Assembly (NCBI GenBank): GCA_037783545.1
Contig: JBBELK010001255.1
Location: 1 to 64,000, forward strand
Length of the DNA: 64,000 nucleotides
Reading direction: 5' to 3'
DNA from: Henricia sp. BOLD:AAB3569
Taxonomy: Eukaryota > Echinodermata > Asteroidea > Spinulosida > Echinasteridae
In this document: positions 36,701 to 48,222 of the stretch, one piece after another
Layout: the number at the start of each line of letters is the position of its first letter
How positions within the stretch are numbered: the stretch's first letter is position 1
Position numbers and translations under genes: made by a program
Notes under the pieces: generated by a model
What the model was told of the DNA's origin: nothing
Databases searched by the model: none
The model's input: the letters and a program-made list of their open reading frames with translations, nothing else

Positions 36701-39700
36701 GCCGGGAAATGGCAGAGAAATTTCAAAGTTTAGAAAAAACTGGGTTGAGGCTTCCTGACTGCTCTCACGCAAACCGTGGCTGTCTGTACACACCTCTTTG
36801 GGGTACTCCTGAGTTGTGCGCATGCTCAGTCATTCGGACTGTCGTTAACGCACCGCAGTTTGGCTCGGCAATTTGGTCAAAGTGTGGTCCAAACGTCGGC
36901 AAATTTGGAGGTCGAAAAATGTTCCGACGAACTTCAAATTTTGCATGCCCTAAACTCTCTATATTGCGCACTTGTCATAAAAAAATTGACAGACTTTCGC
37001 CGGGAAATGGCAGAGAAATTTCTTAGTTTAGAAAAAACCGGGTTGAGGCTTCCTGACTGCTCTCACGCAAACCGTGGCTGTCTGTACACACCTCTTTGGG
37101 GTACTCCTGAGTTGTGCGCATGCTCAGTCATTCGGACTGTCGTTAACGCACCGCAGTTTGGCTCGGCAATTTGGTCAAAGTGTGGTCCAAACGTCGGCAA
37201 ATTTGGAGGTCGAAAAATGTTCCGACGAACTTCAAATTTTGCATGCCCTAAACTCTCTATATTGCGCACTTGTCATAAAAAATTGACAGACTTTCGCCGG
37301 GAAATGGCAGAGAAATTTCAAAGTTTAGAAAAAACTGGGTTGAGGCTTCCTGACTGCTCTCATGCAAACCGTGGCTGTCTGTACACACCTCTTTGGGGTA
37401 CTCCTGAGTTGTGCGCATGCTCAGTCATTCGGACTGTCGTTAACGCACCGCAGTTTGGCTCGGCAATTTGGTCAAAGTGTGGTCCAAACGTCGGCAAATT
37501 TGGAGGTCGAAAAATGTTCCGACGAACTTCAAATTTTGCATGCCCTAAACTCTCTATATTGCGCACTTGTCATAAAAAATTGACAGACTTTCGCCGGGAA
37601 ATGGCAGAGAAATTTCAAAGTTTAGAAAAAACTGGGTTGAGGCTTCCTGACTGCTCTCACGCAAACCGTGGCTGTCTGTACACACCTCTTTGGGGTACTC
37701 CTGAGTTGTGCGCATGCTCAGTCATTCGGACTGTCGTTAACGCACCGCAGTTTGGCTCGGCAATTTGGTCAAAGTGTGGTCCAAACGTCGGCAAATTTGG
37801 AGGTCGAAAAATTTTCCGACGAACTTCAAATTTTGCATGCCCTAAACTCTCTATATTGCGCACTTATCATAAAAAATTGACAGACTTTCGCCGGGAAATG
37901 GCAGAGAAATTTCAAAGTTTAGAAAAAAATGGGTTGAGGCTTCCTGACTGCTCTCACGCAAACCGTGGCTGTCTGTACACACCTCTTTGGGGTACTCCTG
38001 AGTTGTGCGCATGCTCAGTCATTCGGACTGTCGTTAACGCACCGCAGTTTGGCTCGGCAATTTGGTCAAAGTGTGGTCCAAACGTCGGCAAATTTGGAGG
38101 TCGAAAAATGTTCCGACGAACTTCAAATTTTGCATGCCCTAAACTCTCTATATTGCGCACTTGTCATAAAAAATTGACAGACTTTCGCCGGGAAATGGCA
38201 GAGAAATTTCAAAGTTTAGAAAAAACTGGGTTGAGGCTTCCTGACTGCTCTCACGCAAACCGTGGCTGTCTGTACACACCTCTTTGGGGTACTCCTGAGT
38301 TGTGCGCATGCTCAGTCATTCGGACTGTCGATAACGCACCGCAGTTTGGCTCGGCAATTTGGTCAAAGTGTGGTCCAAACGTCGGCAAATTTGGAGGTCG
38401 AAAAATGTTCCGACGAACTTCAAATTGTGCATGCCCTAAACTCTCTATATTGCGCACTTGTCATAAAAAATTGACAGACTTTCGCCGGGAAATGGCAGAG
38501 AAATTTCAAAGTTTAGAAAAAAACTGGGTTGAGGCTTCCTGACTGCTCTCACGCAAACCGTGGCTGTCTGTACACACCTCTTTGGGGTACTCCTGAGTTG
38601 TGCGCATGCTCAGTCATTCGGACTGTCGTTAACGCACCGCAGTTTGGCTCGGCAATTTGGTCAAAGTGTGGTCCAAACGTCGGCAAATTTGGAGGTCGAA
38701 AAATGTTCCGACGAACTTCAAATTTTGCATGCCCTAAACTCTCTATATTGCGCACTTGTCATAAAAAATTGACAGACTTTCGCCGGGAAATGGCAGAGAA
38801 ATTTCAAAGTTTAGAAAAAACTGGGTTGAGGCTTCCTGACTGCTCTCACGCAAACCGTGGCTGTCTGTACACACCTCTTTGGGGTACTCCTGAGTTGTGC
38901 GCATGCTCAGTCATTCGGACTGTCGTTAACGCACCGCAGTTTGGCTCGGCAATTTGGTCAAAGTGTGGTCCAAACGTCGGCAAATTTGGAGGTCGAAAAA
39001 TGTTCCGACGAACTTCAAATTTTGCATGCCCTAAACTCTCTATATTGCGCACTTGTCATAAAAAATTGACAGACTTTCGCCGGGAAATGGCAGAGAAATT
39101 TCAAAGTTTAGAAAAAACTGGGTTGAGGCTTCCTGACTGCTCTCACGCAAACCGTGGCTGTCTGTACACACCTCTTTGGGGTACTCCTGAGTTGTGCGCA
39201 TGCTCAGTCATTCGGACTGTCGTTAACGCACCGCAGTTTGGCTCGGCAATTTGGTCAAAGTGTGGTCCAAACGTCGGCAAATTTGGAGGTCGAAAAATGT
39301 TCCGACGAACTTCAAATTGTGCATGCCCTAAACTCTCTATATTGCGCACTTGTCATAAAAAATTGACAGACTTTCGCCGGGAAATGGCAGAGAAATTTCA
39401 AAGTTTAGAAAAAACTGGGTTGAGGCTTCCTGACTGCTCTCACGCAAACCGTGGCTGTCTGTACACACCTCTTTGGGGTACTCCTGAGTTGTGCGCATGC
39501 TCAGTCATTCGGACTGTCGTTAACGCACCGCAGTTTGGCTCGGCAATTTGGTCAAAGTGTGGTCCAAACGTCGGCAAATTTGGAGGTCGAAAAATGTTCC
39601 GACGAACTTCAAATTTTGCATGCCCTAAACTCTCTATATTGCGCACTTGTCATAACAAATTGACAGACTTTCGCCGGGAAATGGCAGAGAAATTTCAAAG

Positions 39701-42700
39701 TTTAGAAAAAACTGGGTTGAGGCTTCCTGACTGCTCTCACGCAAACCGTGGCTGTCTGTACACACCTCTTTGGGGTACTCCTGAGTTGTGCGCATGCTCA
39801 GTCATTCGGACTGTCGATAACGCACCGCAGTTTGGCTCGGCAATTTGGTCAAAGTGTGGTCCAAACGTCGGCAAATTTGGAGGTCGAAAAATGTTCCGAC
39901 GAACTTCAAATTGTGCATGCCCTAAACTCTCTATATTGCGCACTTGTCATAAAAAATTGACAGACTTTCGCCGGGAAATGGCAGAGAAATTTCAAAGTTT
40001 AGAAAAAAACTGGGTTGAGGCTTCCTGACTGCTCTCACGCAAACCGTGGCTGTCTGTACACACCTCTTTGGGGTACTCCTGAGTTGTGCGCATGCTCAGT
40101 CATTCGGACTGTCGTTAACGCACCGCAGTTTGGCTCGGCAATTTGGTCAAAGTGTGGTCCAAACGTCGGCAAATTTGGAGGTCGAAAAATGTTCCGACGA
40201 ACTTCAAATTTTGCATGCCCTAAACTCTCTATATTGCGCACTTGTCATAAAAAATTGACAGACTTTCGCCGGGAAATGGCAGAGAAATTTCAAAGTTTAG
40301 AAAAAACTGGGTTGAGGCTTCCTGACTGCTCTCACGCAAACCGTGGCTGTCTGTACACACCTCTTTGGGGTACTCCTGAGTTGTGCGCATGCTCAGTCAT
40401 TCGGACTGTCGTTAACGCACCGCAGTTTGCCTCGGCAATTTGGTCAAAGTGTGGTCCAAACGTCGGCAAATTTGGAGGTCGAAAAATGTTCCGACGAACT
40501 TCAAATTTTGCATGCCCTAAACTCTCTACATTGCGCACTTGTCATAAAAAATTGACAGACTTTCGCCGGGAAATGGCAGAGAAATTTCAAAGTTTAGAAA
40601 AAAACTGGGTTGAGGCTTCCTGACTGCTCTCACGCAAACCGTGGCTGTCTGTACACACCTCTTTGGGGTACTCCTGAGTTGTGCGCATGCTCAGTCATTC
40701 GGACTGTCGTTAACGCACCGCAGTTTGGCTCGGCAATTTGGTCAAAGTGTGGTCCAAACGTCGGCAAATTTGGAGGTCAAAAAATGTTCCGACGAACTTC
40801 AAATTGTGCATGCCCTAAACTCTCTATATTGCGCACTTGTCATAAAAAATTGACAGACTTTCGCCGGGAAATGGCAGAGAAATTTCAAAGTTTAGAAAAA
40901 AACTGGGTTGAGGCTTCCTGACTGCTCTCACGCAAACCGTGGCTGTCTGTACACACCTCTTTGGGGTACTCCTGAGTTGTGCGCATGCTCAGTCATTCGG
41001 ACTGTCGTTAACGCACCGCAGTTTGGCTCGGCAATTTGGTCAAAGTGTGGTCCAAACGTCGGCAAATTTGGAGGTCGATAAATGTTCCGACGAACTTCAA
41101 ATTTTGCATGCCCTAAACTCTCTATATTGCGCACTTGTCATAAAAAATTGACAGACTTTCGCCGGGAAATGGCAGAGAAATTTCAAAGTTTAGAAAAAAA
41201 CTGGGTTGAGGCTTCCTGACTGCTCTCACGCAAACCGTGGCTGTCTGTACACACCTCTTTGGGGTACTCCTGAGTTGTGCGCATGCTCAGTCTTTCGGAC
41301 TGTCGTTAACGCACCGCAGTTTGCCTCGGCAATTTGGTCAAAGTGTGGTCCAAACGTCGGCAAATTTGGAGGTCGAAAAATGTTCCGACGAACTTCAAAT
41401 TTTGCATGCCCTAAACTCTCTACATTGCGCACTTGTCATAAAAAATTGACAGACTTTCGCCGGGAAATGGCAGAGAAATTTCAAAGTTTAGAAAAAAACT
41501 GGGTTGAGGCTTCCTGACTGCTCTCACGCAAACCGTGGCTGTCTGTACACACCTCTTTGGGGTACTCCTGAGTTGTGCGCATGCTCAGTCATTCGGACTG
41601 TCGTTAACGCACCGCAGTTTGGCTCGGCAATTTGGTCAAAGTGTGGTCCAAACGTCGGCAAATTTGGAGGTCGAAAAATGTTCCGACGAACTTCAAATTG
41701 TGCATGCCCTAAACTCTCTATATTGCGCACTTGTCATAAAAAATTGACAGACTTTCGCCGGGAAATGGCAGAGAAATTTCAAAGTTTAGAAAAAACTGGG
41801 TTGAGGCTTCCTGACTGCTCTCACGCAAACCGTGGCTGTCTGTACACACCTCTTTGGGGTACTCCTGAGTTGTGCGCATGCTCAGTCATTCGGACTGTCG
41901 ATAACGCACCGCAGTTTGGCTCGGCAATTTGGTCAAAGTGTGGTCCAAACGTCGGCAAATTTGGAGGTCGAAAAATGTTCCGACGAACTTCAAATTGTGC
42001 ATGCCCTAAACTCTCTATATTGCGCACTTGTCATAAAAAATTGACAGACTTTCGCCGGGAAATGGCAGAGAAATTTCAAAGTTTAGAAAAAAACTGGGTT
42101 GAGGCTTCCTGACTGCTCTCACGCAAACCGTGGCTGTCTGTACACACCTCTTTGGGGTACTCCTGAGTTGTGCGCATGCTCAGTCATTCGGACTGTCGTT
42201 AACGCACCGCAGTTTGGCTCGGCAATTTGGTCAAAGTGTGGTCCAAACGTCGGCAAATTTGGAGGTCGAAAAATGTTCCGACGAACTTCAAATTTTGCAT
42301 GCCCTAAACTCTCTATATTGCGCACTTGTCATAAAAAATTGACAGACTTTCGCCGGGAAATGGCAGAGAAATTTCAAAGTTTAGAAAAAACTGGGTTGAG
42401 GCTTCCTGACTGCTCTCACGCAAACCGTGGCTGTCTGTACACACCTCTTTGGGGTACTCCTGAGTTGTGCGCATGCTCAGTCATTCGGACTGTCGTTAAC
42501 GCACCGCAGTTTGCCTCGGCAATTTGGTCAAAGTGTGGTCCAAACGTCGGCAAATTTGGAGGTCGAAAAATGTTCCGACGAACTTCAAATTTTGCATGCC
42601 CTAAACTCTCTATATTGCGCACTTGTCATAAAAAAATTGACAGACTTTCGCCGGGAAATGGCAGAGAAATTTCAAAGTTTAGAAAAAACTGGGTTGAGGC

Positions 42701-45700
42701 TTCCTGACTGCTCTCACGCAAACCGTGGCTGTCTGTACACACCTCTTTGGGGTACTCCTGAGTTGTGCGCATGCTCAGTCATTCGGACTGTCGTTAACGC
42801 ACCGCAGTTTGGCTCGGCAATTTGGTCAAAGTGTGGTCCAAACGTCGGCAAATTTGGAGGTCGAAAAATGTTCCGACGAACTTCAAATTTTGCATGCCCT
42901 AAACTCTCTATATTGCGCACTTGTCATAACAAATTGACAGACTTTCGCCGGGAAATGGCAGAGAAATTTCAAAGTTTAGAAAAAAACTGGGTTGAGGCTT
43001 CCTGACTGCTCTCACGCAAACCGTGGCTGTCTGTACACACCTCTTTGGGGTACTCCTGAGTTGTGCGCATGCTCAGTCATTCGGACTGTCGTTAACGCAC
43101 CGCAGTTTGCCTCGGCAATTTGGTCAAAGTGTGGTCCAAACGTCGGCAAATTTGGAGGTCGAAAAATGTTCCGACGAACTTCAAATTTTGCATGCCCTAA
43201 ACTCTCTACATTGCGCACTTGTCATAAAAAATTGACAGACTTTCGCCGGGAAATGGCAGAGAAATTTCAAAGTTTAGAAAAAAACTGGGTTGAGGCTTCC
43301 TGACTGCTCTCACGCAAACCGTGGCTGTCTGTACACACCTCTTTGGGGTACTCCGGAGTTGTGCGCATGCTCAGTCATTCGGACTGTCGTTAACGCACCG
43401 CAGTTTGGCTCGGCAATTTGGTCAAAGTGTGGTCCAAACGTCGGCAAATTTGGAGGTCGAAAAATGTTCCGACGAACTTCAAATTTTGCATGCCCTAAAC
43501 TATCTATATTGCGCACTTGTCATAAAAAAATGACAGACTTTCGCCGGGAAATGGCAGAGAAATTTCAAAGTTTAGAAAAAACTGGGTTGAGGCTTCCTGA
43601 CTGCTCTCATGCAAACCGTGGCTGTCTGTACACACCTCTTTGGGGTACTCCTGAGTTGTGCGCATGCTCAGTCATTCGGACTGTCGTTAACGCACCGCAG
43701 TTTGGCTCGGCAATTTGGTCAAAGTGTGGTCCAAACGTCGGCAAATTTGGAGGTCGAAAAATGTTCCGACGAACTTCAAATTTTGCATGCCCTAAACTCT
43801 CTATATTGCGCACTTGTCATAACAAATTGACAGACTTTCGCCGGGAAATGGCAGAGAAATTTCAAAGTTTAGAAAAAACTGGGTTGAGGCTTCCTGACTG
43901 CTCTCACGCAAACCTTGGCTGTCTGTACACACCTCTTTGGGGTACTCCTGAGTTGTGCGCATGCTCAGTCATTCGGACTGTCGTTAACGCACCGCAGTTT
44001 GGCTCGGCAATTTGGTCAAAGTGTGGTCCAAACGTCGGCAAATTTGGAGGTCGAAAAATGTTCCGACGAACTTCAAATTTTGCATGCCCTAAACTCTCTA
44101 TATTGCGCACTTGTCATAAAAAAATTGACAGACTTTCGCCGGGAAATGGCAGAGAAATTTCAAAGTTTAGAAAAAACTGGGTTGAGGCTTCCTGACTGCT
44201 CTCACGCAAACCGTGGCTGTCTGTACACACCTCTTTGGGGTACTCCTGAGTTGTGCGCATGCTCAGTCATTCGGACTGTCGTTAACGCACCGCAGTTTGC
44301 CTCGGCAATTTGGTCAAAGTGTGGTCCAAACGTCGGCAAATTTGGAGGTCGAAAAATGTTCCGACGAACTTCAAATTTTGCATGCCCTAAACTCTCTACA
44401 TTGCGCACTTGTCATAAACAATTGACAGACTTTCGCCGGGAAATGGCAGAGAAATTTCAAAGTTTAGAAAAAAACTGGGTTGAGGCTTCCTGACTGCTCT
44501 CACGCAAACCGTGGCTGTCTGTACACACCTCTTTGGGGTACTCCGGAGTTGTGCGCATGCTCAGTCATTCGGACTGTCGTTAACGCACCGCAGTTTGGCT
44601 CGGCAATTTGGTCAAAGTGTGGTCCAAACGTCGGCAAATTTGGAGGTCGAAAAATGTTCCGACGAACTTCAAATTTTGCATGCCCTAAACTCTCTATATT
44701 GCGCACTTGTCATACAAAATTGACAGACTTTCGCCGGGAAATGGCAGAGAAATTTCAAAGTTTAGAAAAAACTGGGTTGAGGCTTCCTGACTGCTCTCAC
44801 GCAAACCGTGGCTGTCTGTACACACCTCTTTGGGGTACTCCTGAGTTGTGCGCATGCTCAGTCATTCGGACTGTCGTTAACGCACCGCAGTTTGGCTCGG
44901 CAATTTGGTCAAAGTGTGGTCCAAACGTCGGCAAATTTGGAGGTCGAAAAATGTTCCGACGAACTTCAAATTTTGCATGCCCTAAACTATCTATATTGCG
45001 CACTTGTCATAAAAAAATGACAGACTTTCGCCGGGAAATGGCAGAGAAATTTCAAAGTTTAGAAAAAACTGGGTTGAGGCTTCCTGACTGCTCTCATGCA
45101 AACCGTGGCTGTCTGTACACACCTCTTTGGGGTACTCCTGAGTTGTGCGCATGCTCAGTCATTCGGACTGTCGTTAACGCACCGCAGTTTGGCTCGGCAA
45201 TTTGGTCAAAGTGTGGTCCAAACGTCGGCAAATTTGGAGGTCGAAAAATGTTCCGACGAACTTCAAATTTTGCATGCCCTAAACTCTCTATATTGCGCAC
45301 TTGTCATAACAAATTGACAGACTTTCGCCGGGAAATGGCAGAGAAATTTCAAAGTTTAGAAAAAACTGGGTTGAGGCTTCCTGACTGCTCTCACGCAAAC
45401 CTTGGCTGTCTGTACACACCTCTTTGGGGTACTCCTGAGTTGTGCGCATGCTCAGTCATTCGGACTGTCGTTAACGCACCGCAGTTTGGCTCGGCAATTT
45501 GGTCAAAGTGTGGTCCAAACGTCGGCAAATTTGGAGGTCGAAAAATGTTCCGACGAACTTCAAATTTTGCATGCCCTAAACTCTCTATATTGCGCACTTG
45601 TCATAAAAAAATTGACAGACTTTCGCCGGGAAATGGCAGAGAAATTTCAAAGTTTAGAAAAAACTGGGTTGAGGCTTCCTGACTGCTCTCACGCAAACCG

Positions 45701-46752
45701 TGGCTGTCTGTACACACCTCTTTGGGGTACTCCTGAGTTGTGCGCATGCTCAGTCATTCGGACTGTCGTTAACGCACCGCAGTTTGGCTCGGCAATTTGG
45801 TCAAAGTGTGGTCCAAACGTCGGCAAATTTGGAGGTCGAAAAATGTTCCGACGAACTTCAAATTGTGCATGCCCTAAACTCTCTATATTGCGCACTTGTC
45901 ATACAAAATTGACAGACTTTCGCCGGGAAATGGCAGAGAAATTTCAAAGTTTAGAAAAAACTGGGTTGAGGCTTCCTGACTGCTCTCACGCAAACCGTGG
46001 CTGTCTGTACACACCTCTTTGGGGTACTCCTGAGTTGTGCGCATGCTCAGTCATTCGGACTGTCGTTAACGCACCGCAGTTTGGCTCGGCAATTTGGTCA
46101 AAGTGTGGTCCAAACGTCGGCAAATTTGGAGGTCGAAAAATGTTCCGACGAACTTCAAATTTTGCATGCCCTAAACTATCTATATTGCGCACTTGTCATA
46201 AAAAAATGACAGACTTTCGCCGGGAAATGGCAGAGAAATTTCAAAGTTTAGAAAAAACTGGGTTGAGGCTTCCTGACTGCTCTCATGCAAACCGTGGCTG
46301 TCTGTACACACCTCTTTGGGGTACTCCTGAGTTGTGCGCATGCTCAGTCATTCGGACTGTCGTTAACGCACCGCAGTTTGGCTCGGTCGTTAACGCACCG
46401 CAGTTTGGGGCGGTCGGGTTGGCGTACGGGTTCTTTCCTCGCTGGCCTGTGATGACCGCTTTCCAAAGGACTACCCTTGCACATAGGTAGTTTGGAGGAG
46501 TTTTTCGCGGAATCCCGTGATGTCCTGGAACGTTGCTCAAAGATGGAGTGACCAGTACGTACGTCACGGGGAACGCCGATGCAATTTTGGAACACGATTG
46601 GATCCGAGTCTGCGGTCTTGATTCTTCCAGACCTGGACTGGTGACGATTGTGGTTTTATGAGGATGTACCTGTGGTGCTTCTCGAAGGATATGACCTGAT
46701 ACTCGGACACGATCGACCAAGATTGGTGATGATTGTGATGGAGAATACTCGC

Positions 46753-47031
46753 CGGATAATGACCTGGATTGGCAACGACAACGAATGAGGAAATTTGGTG
46801 GATAAATGACCTGGACTGGCAACGACAACGAATGAGGAAATTTGGCAATAACGGCGAACAATTGGTGGATAAATGACCTGGACTGGCAACGACTACGAAT
46901 GAGGAAATTTGGCAATAACGGCGAACGCTTAGTGGATAAATGACCTGGACTGGCAACGACTACGAATGAGGAAATTTTGCAATAACGGCGAACGCTTAGT
47001 GGATAAATGACCTGGACTGGCAACGACAACG
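46753..47031 (+). repeat. 67-bp minisatellite inside insert 3
   Basis: Units begin with tggataaatgacctgg. There is a short 46-bp first unit (46753-46798), three 67-bp units (46799-46865, 46866-46932, 46933-46999) and a partial last unit from 47000. The 67-bp units share atgacctggactggcaacga and caataacggcgaac. Inserts 1 and 2 keep only the first unit and part of the second. Degenerate relatives lie upstream (acctggactggtgacgattg near 46631), so older copies may underlie more of the insert. Since 67 is not divisible by three, the reading frame rotates from unit to unit, which argues against coding. Confidence 0.9.
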
Positions 47032-47076
47032 GCTGAAGCACTGGTTCTATCGGTAACAACGTTGGACTGGTTAGCG

Positions 47077-47100
47077 TGTTTTATTCGGACGAATAAAACA
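47077..47100. other. Perfect hairpin near right end of insert 3
   Basis: TGTTTTATTCG, then GA, then CGAATAAAACA: 11-bp arms pair perfectly around a 2-base spacer. The right arm contains AATAAA at 47092-47097, the canonical polyadenylation hexamer, and AAAAA lies at 47107-47111 just before the satellite junction. Inserts 1 and 2 lack this part. The stem-loop is seen directly. A role in termination, 3-prime processing or transposition is only a possibility. Confidence 0.85.
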
Positions 47101-48222
47101 TTTTAGAAAAAGGCAATTTGGTCAAAGTGTGGTCCAAACGTCGGCAAATTTGGAGGTCGAAAAATGTTCCGACGAACTTCAAATTTTGCATGCCCTAAAC
47201 TCTCTATATTGCGCACTTGTCATAACAAATTGACAGACTTTCGCCGGGAAATGGCAGAGAAATTTCAAAGTTTAGAAAAAACTGGGTTGAGGCTTCCTGA
47301 CTGCTCTCACGCAAACCTTGGCTGTCTGTACACACCTCTTTGGGGTACTCCTGAGTTGTGCGCATGCTCAGTCATTCGGACTGTCGTTAACGCACCGCAG
47401 TTTGGCTCGGCAATTTGGTCAAAGTGTGGTCCAAACGTCGGCAAATTTGGAGGTCGAAAAATGTTCCGACGAACTTCAAATTTTGCATGCCCTAAACTCT
47501 CTATATTGCGCACTTGTCATAAAAAAATTGACAGACTTTCGCCGGGAAATGGCAGAGAAATTTCAAAGTTTAGAAAAAACTGGGTTGAGGCTTCCTGACT
47601 GCTCTCACGCAAACCGTGGCTGTCTGTACACACCTCTTTGGGGTACTCCTGAGTTGTGCGCATGCTCAGTCATTCGGACTGTCGTTAACGCACCGCAGTT
47701 TGGCTCGGCAATTTGGTCAAAGTGTGGTCCAAACGTCGGCAAATTTGGAGGTCGAAAAATGTTCCGACGAACTTCAAATTTTGCATGCCATAAACTCTCT
47801 ATATTGCGCACTTGTCATAACAAATTGACAGACTTTCGCCGGGAAATGGCAGAGAAATTTCAAAGTTTAGAAAAAACTGGGTTGAGGCTTCCTGACTGCT
47901 CTCACGCAAACCGTGGCTGTCTGTACACACCTCTTTGGGGTACTCCTGAGTTGTGCGCATGCTCAGTCATTCGGACTGTCGTTAACGCACCGCAGTTTGG
48001 CTCGGCAATTTGGTCAAAGTGTGGTCCAAACGTCGGCAAATTTGGAGGTCGAAAAATGTTCCGACGAACTTCAAATTTTGCATGCCATAAACTCTCTATA
48101 TTGCGCACTTGTCATAACAAATTGACAGACTTTCGCCGGGAAATGGCAGAGAAATTTCAAAGTTTAGAAAAAACTGGGTTGAGGCTTCCTGACTGCTCTC
48201 ACGCAAACCTTGGCTGTCTGTG

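Larger units (their letters stand above)
26141..46386 (+). repeat. Satellite block C, about 68 monomers
   Basis: Near-consensus array. Length changes are nearly all A6-to-A7 shifts in the two A-tracts (cataaaaaa and gaaaaaac). Sub-family markers: gtttgcctcggc, usually linked to ctctacattg (30.63, 31.82, 33.89, 34.78, 40.43, 41.33, 43.11 and 44.30 kb; the 42.52-kb copy lacks the second marker); caaattgtgcatg (38.43, 39.32, 39.91, 40.80, 41.70, 42.00 and 45.86 kb); tgtcgataacgc (38.33, 39.82 and 41.90 kb); and ccttactgctc (31.4, 33.2, 33.5 and 34.4 kb). Several local higher-order repeats lie inside. No genes are seen. Confidence 0.98.
46387..47113 (+). other. Non-satellite insert, copy 3 (fullest copy)
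   Basis: The satellite breaks after ctcgg at 46386 and resumes with caatttgg at 47114. Spacing between cassette markers (46285 to 47221, against 43609 to 43818 in the intact cassette) gives a net gain of 727 bp with no monomer loss. The left end is a 27-bp imperfect repeat of flanking satellite. The body to about 46752 matches inserts 1 and 2, with one A/T difference near 46541. Then come minisatellite units, a unique stretch from about 47032, and a hairpin at 47077-47100. GG at 47112-47113 repeats the last two bases before the insert, so a 2-bp target duplication is possible. No transposase, reverse transcriptase or terminal inverted repeats are recognised. It may be a non-autonomous element or captured genomic DNA. 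Confidence 0.9.
43501..47525 (+). repeat. Repeated three-monomer cassette, third copy split by insert 3
   Basis: An ordered set of rare markers recurs three times: ctaaactatc with cataaaaaaatgac, then ctctcatgcaaacc, then cataacaaattg, then gcaaaccttggc, then cataaaaaaattg. Copies start at 43501, 44988 (offset 1487) and 46177 (offset 1189). In the third copy the catgcaa monomer is interrupted at 46386. The series resumes in the correct order after the insert (cataac at 47221, aaccttgg near 47288). Upstream, 43.01-43.50 kb matches 44.20-44.69 kb at 1190 bp, so 4- and 5-monomer steps are mixed. Confidence 0.85.

Noticed and set aside
46283-47059. 258-codon minus-strand open frame across insert 3 and satellite
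   Set aside because: It runs from minisatellite into satellite. Its repeated phrases (VVVASPGHLST, LSLPVQVIYP, RCQSRSFIHQ) are the three frames of the same 67-bp unit, so the openness follows from repeat composition.
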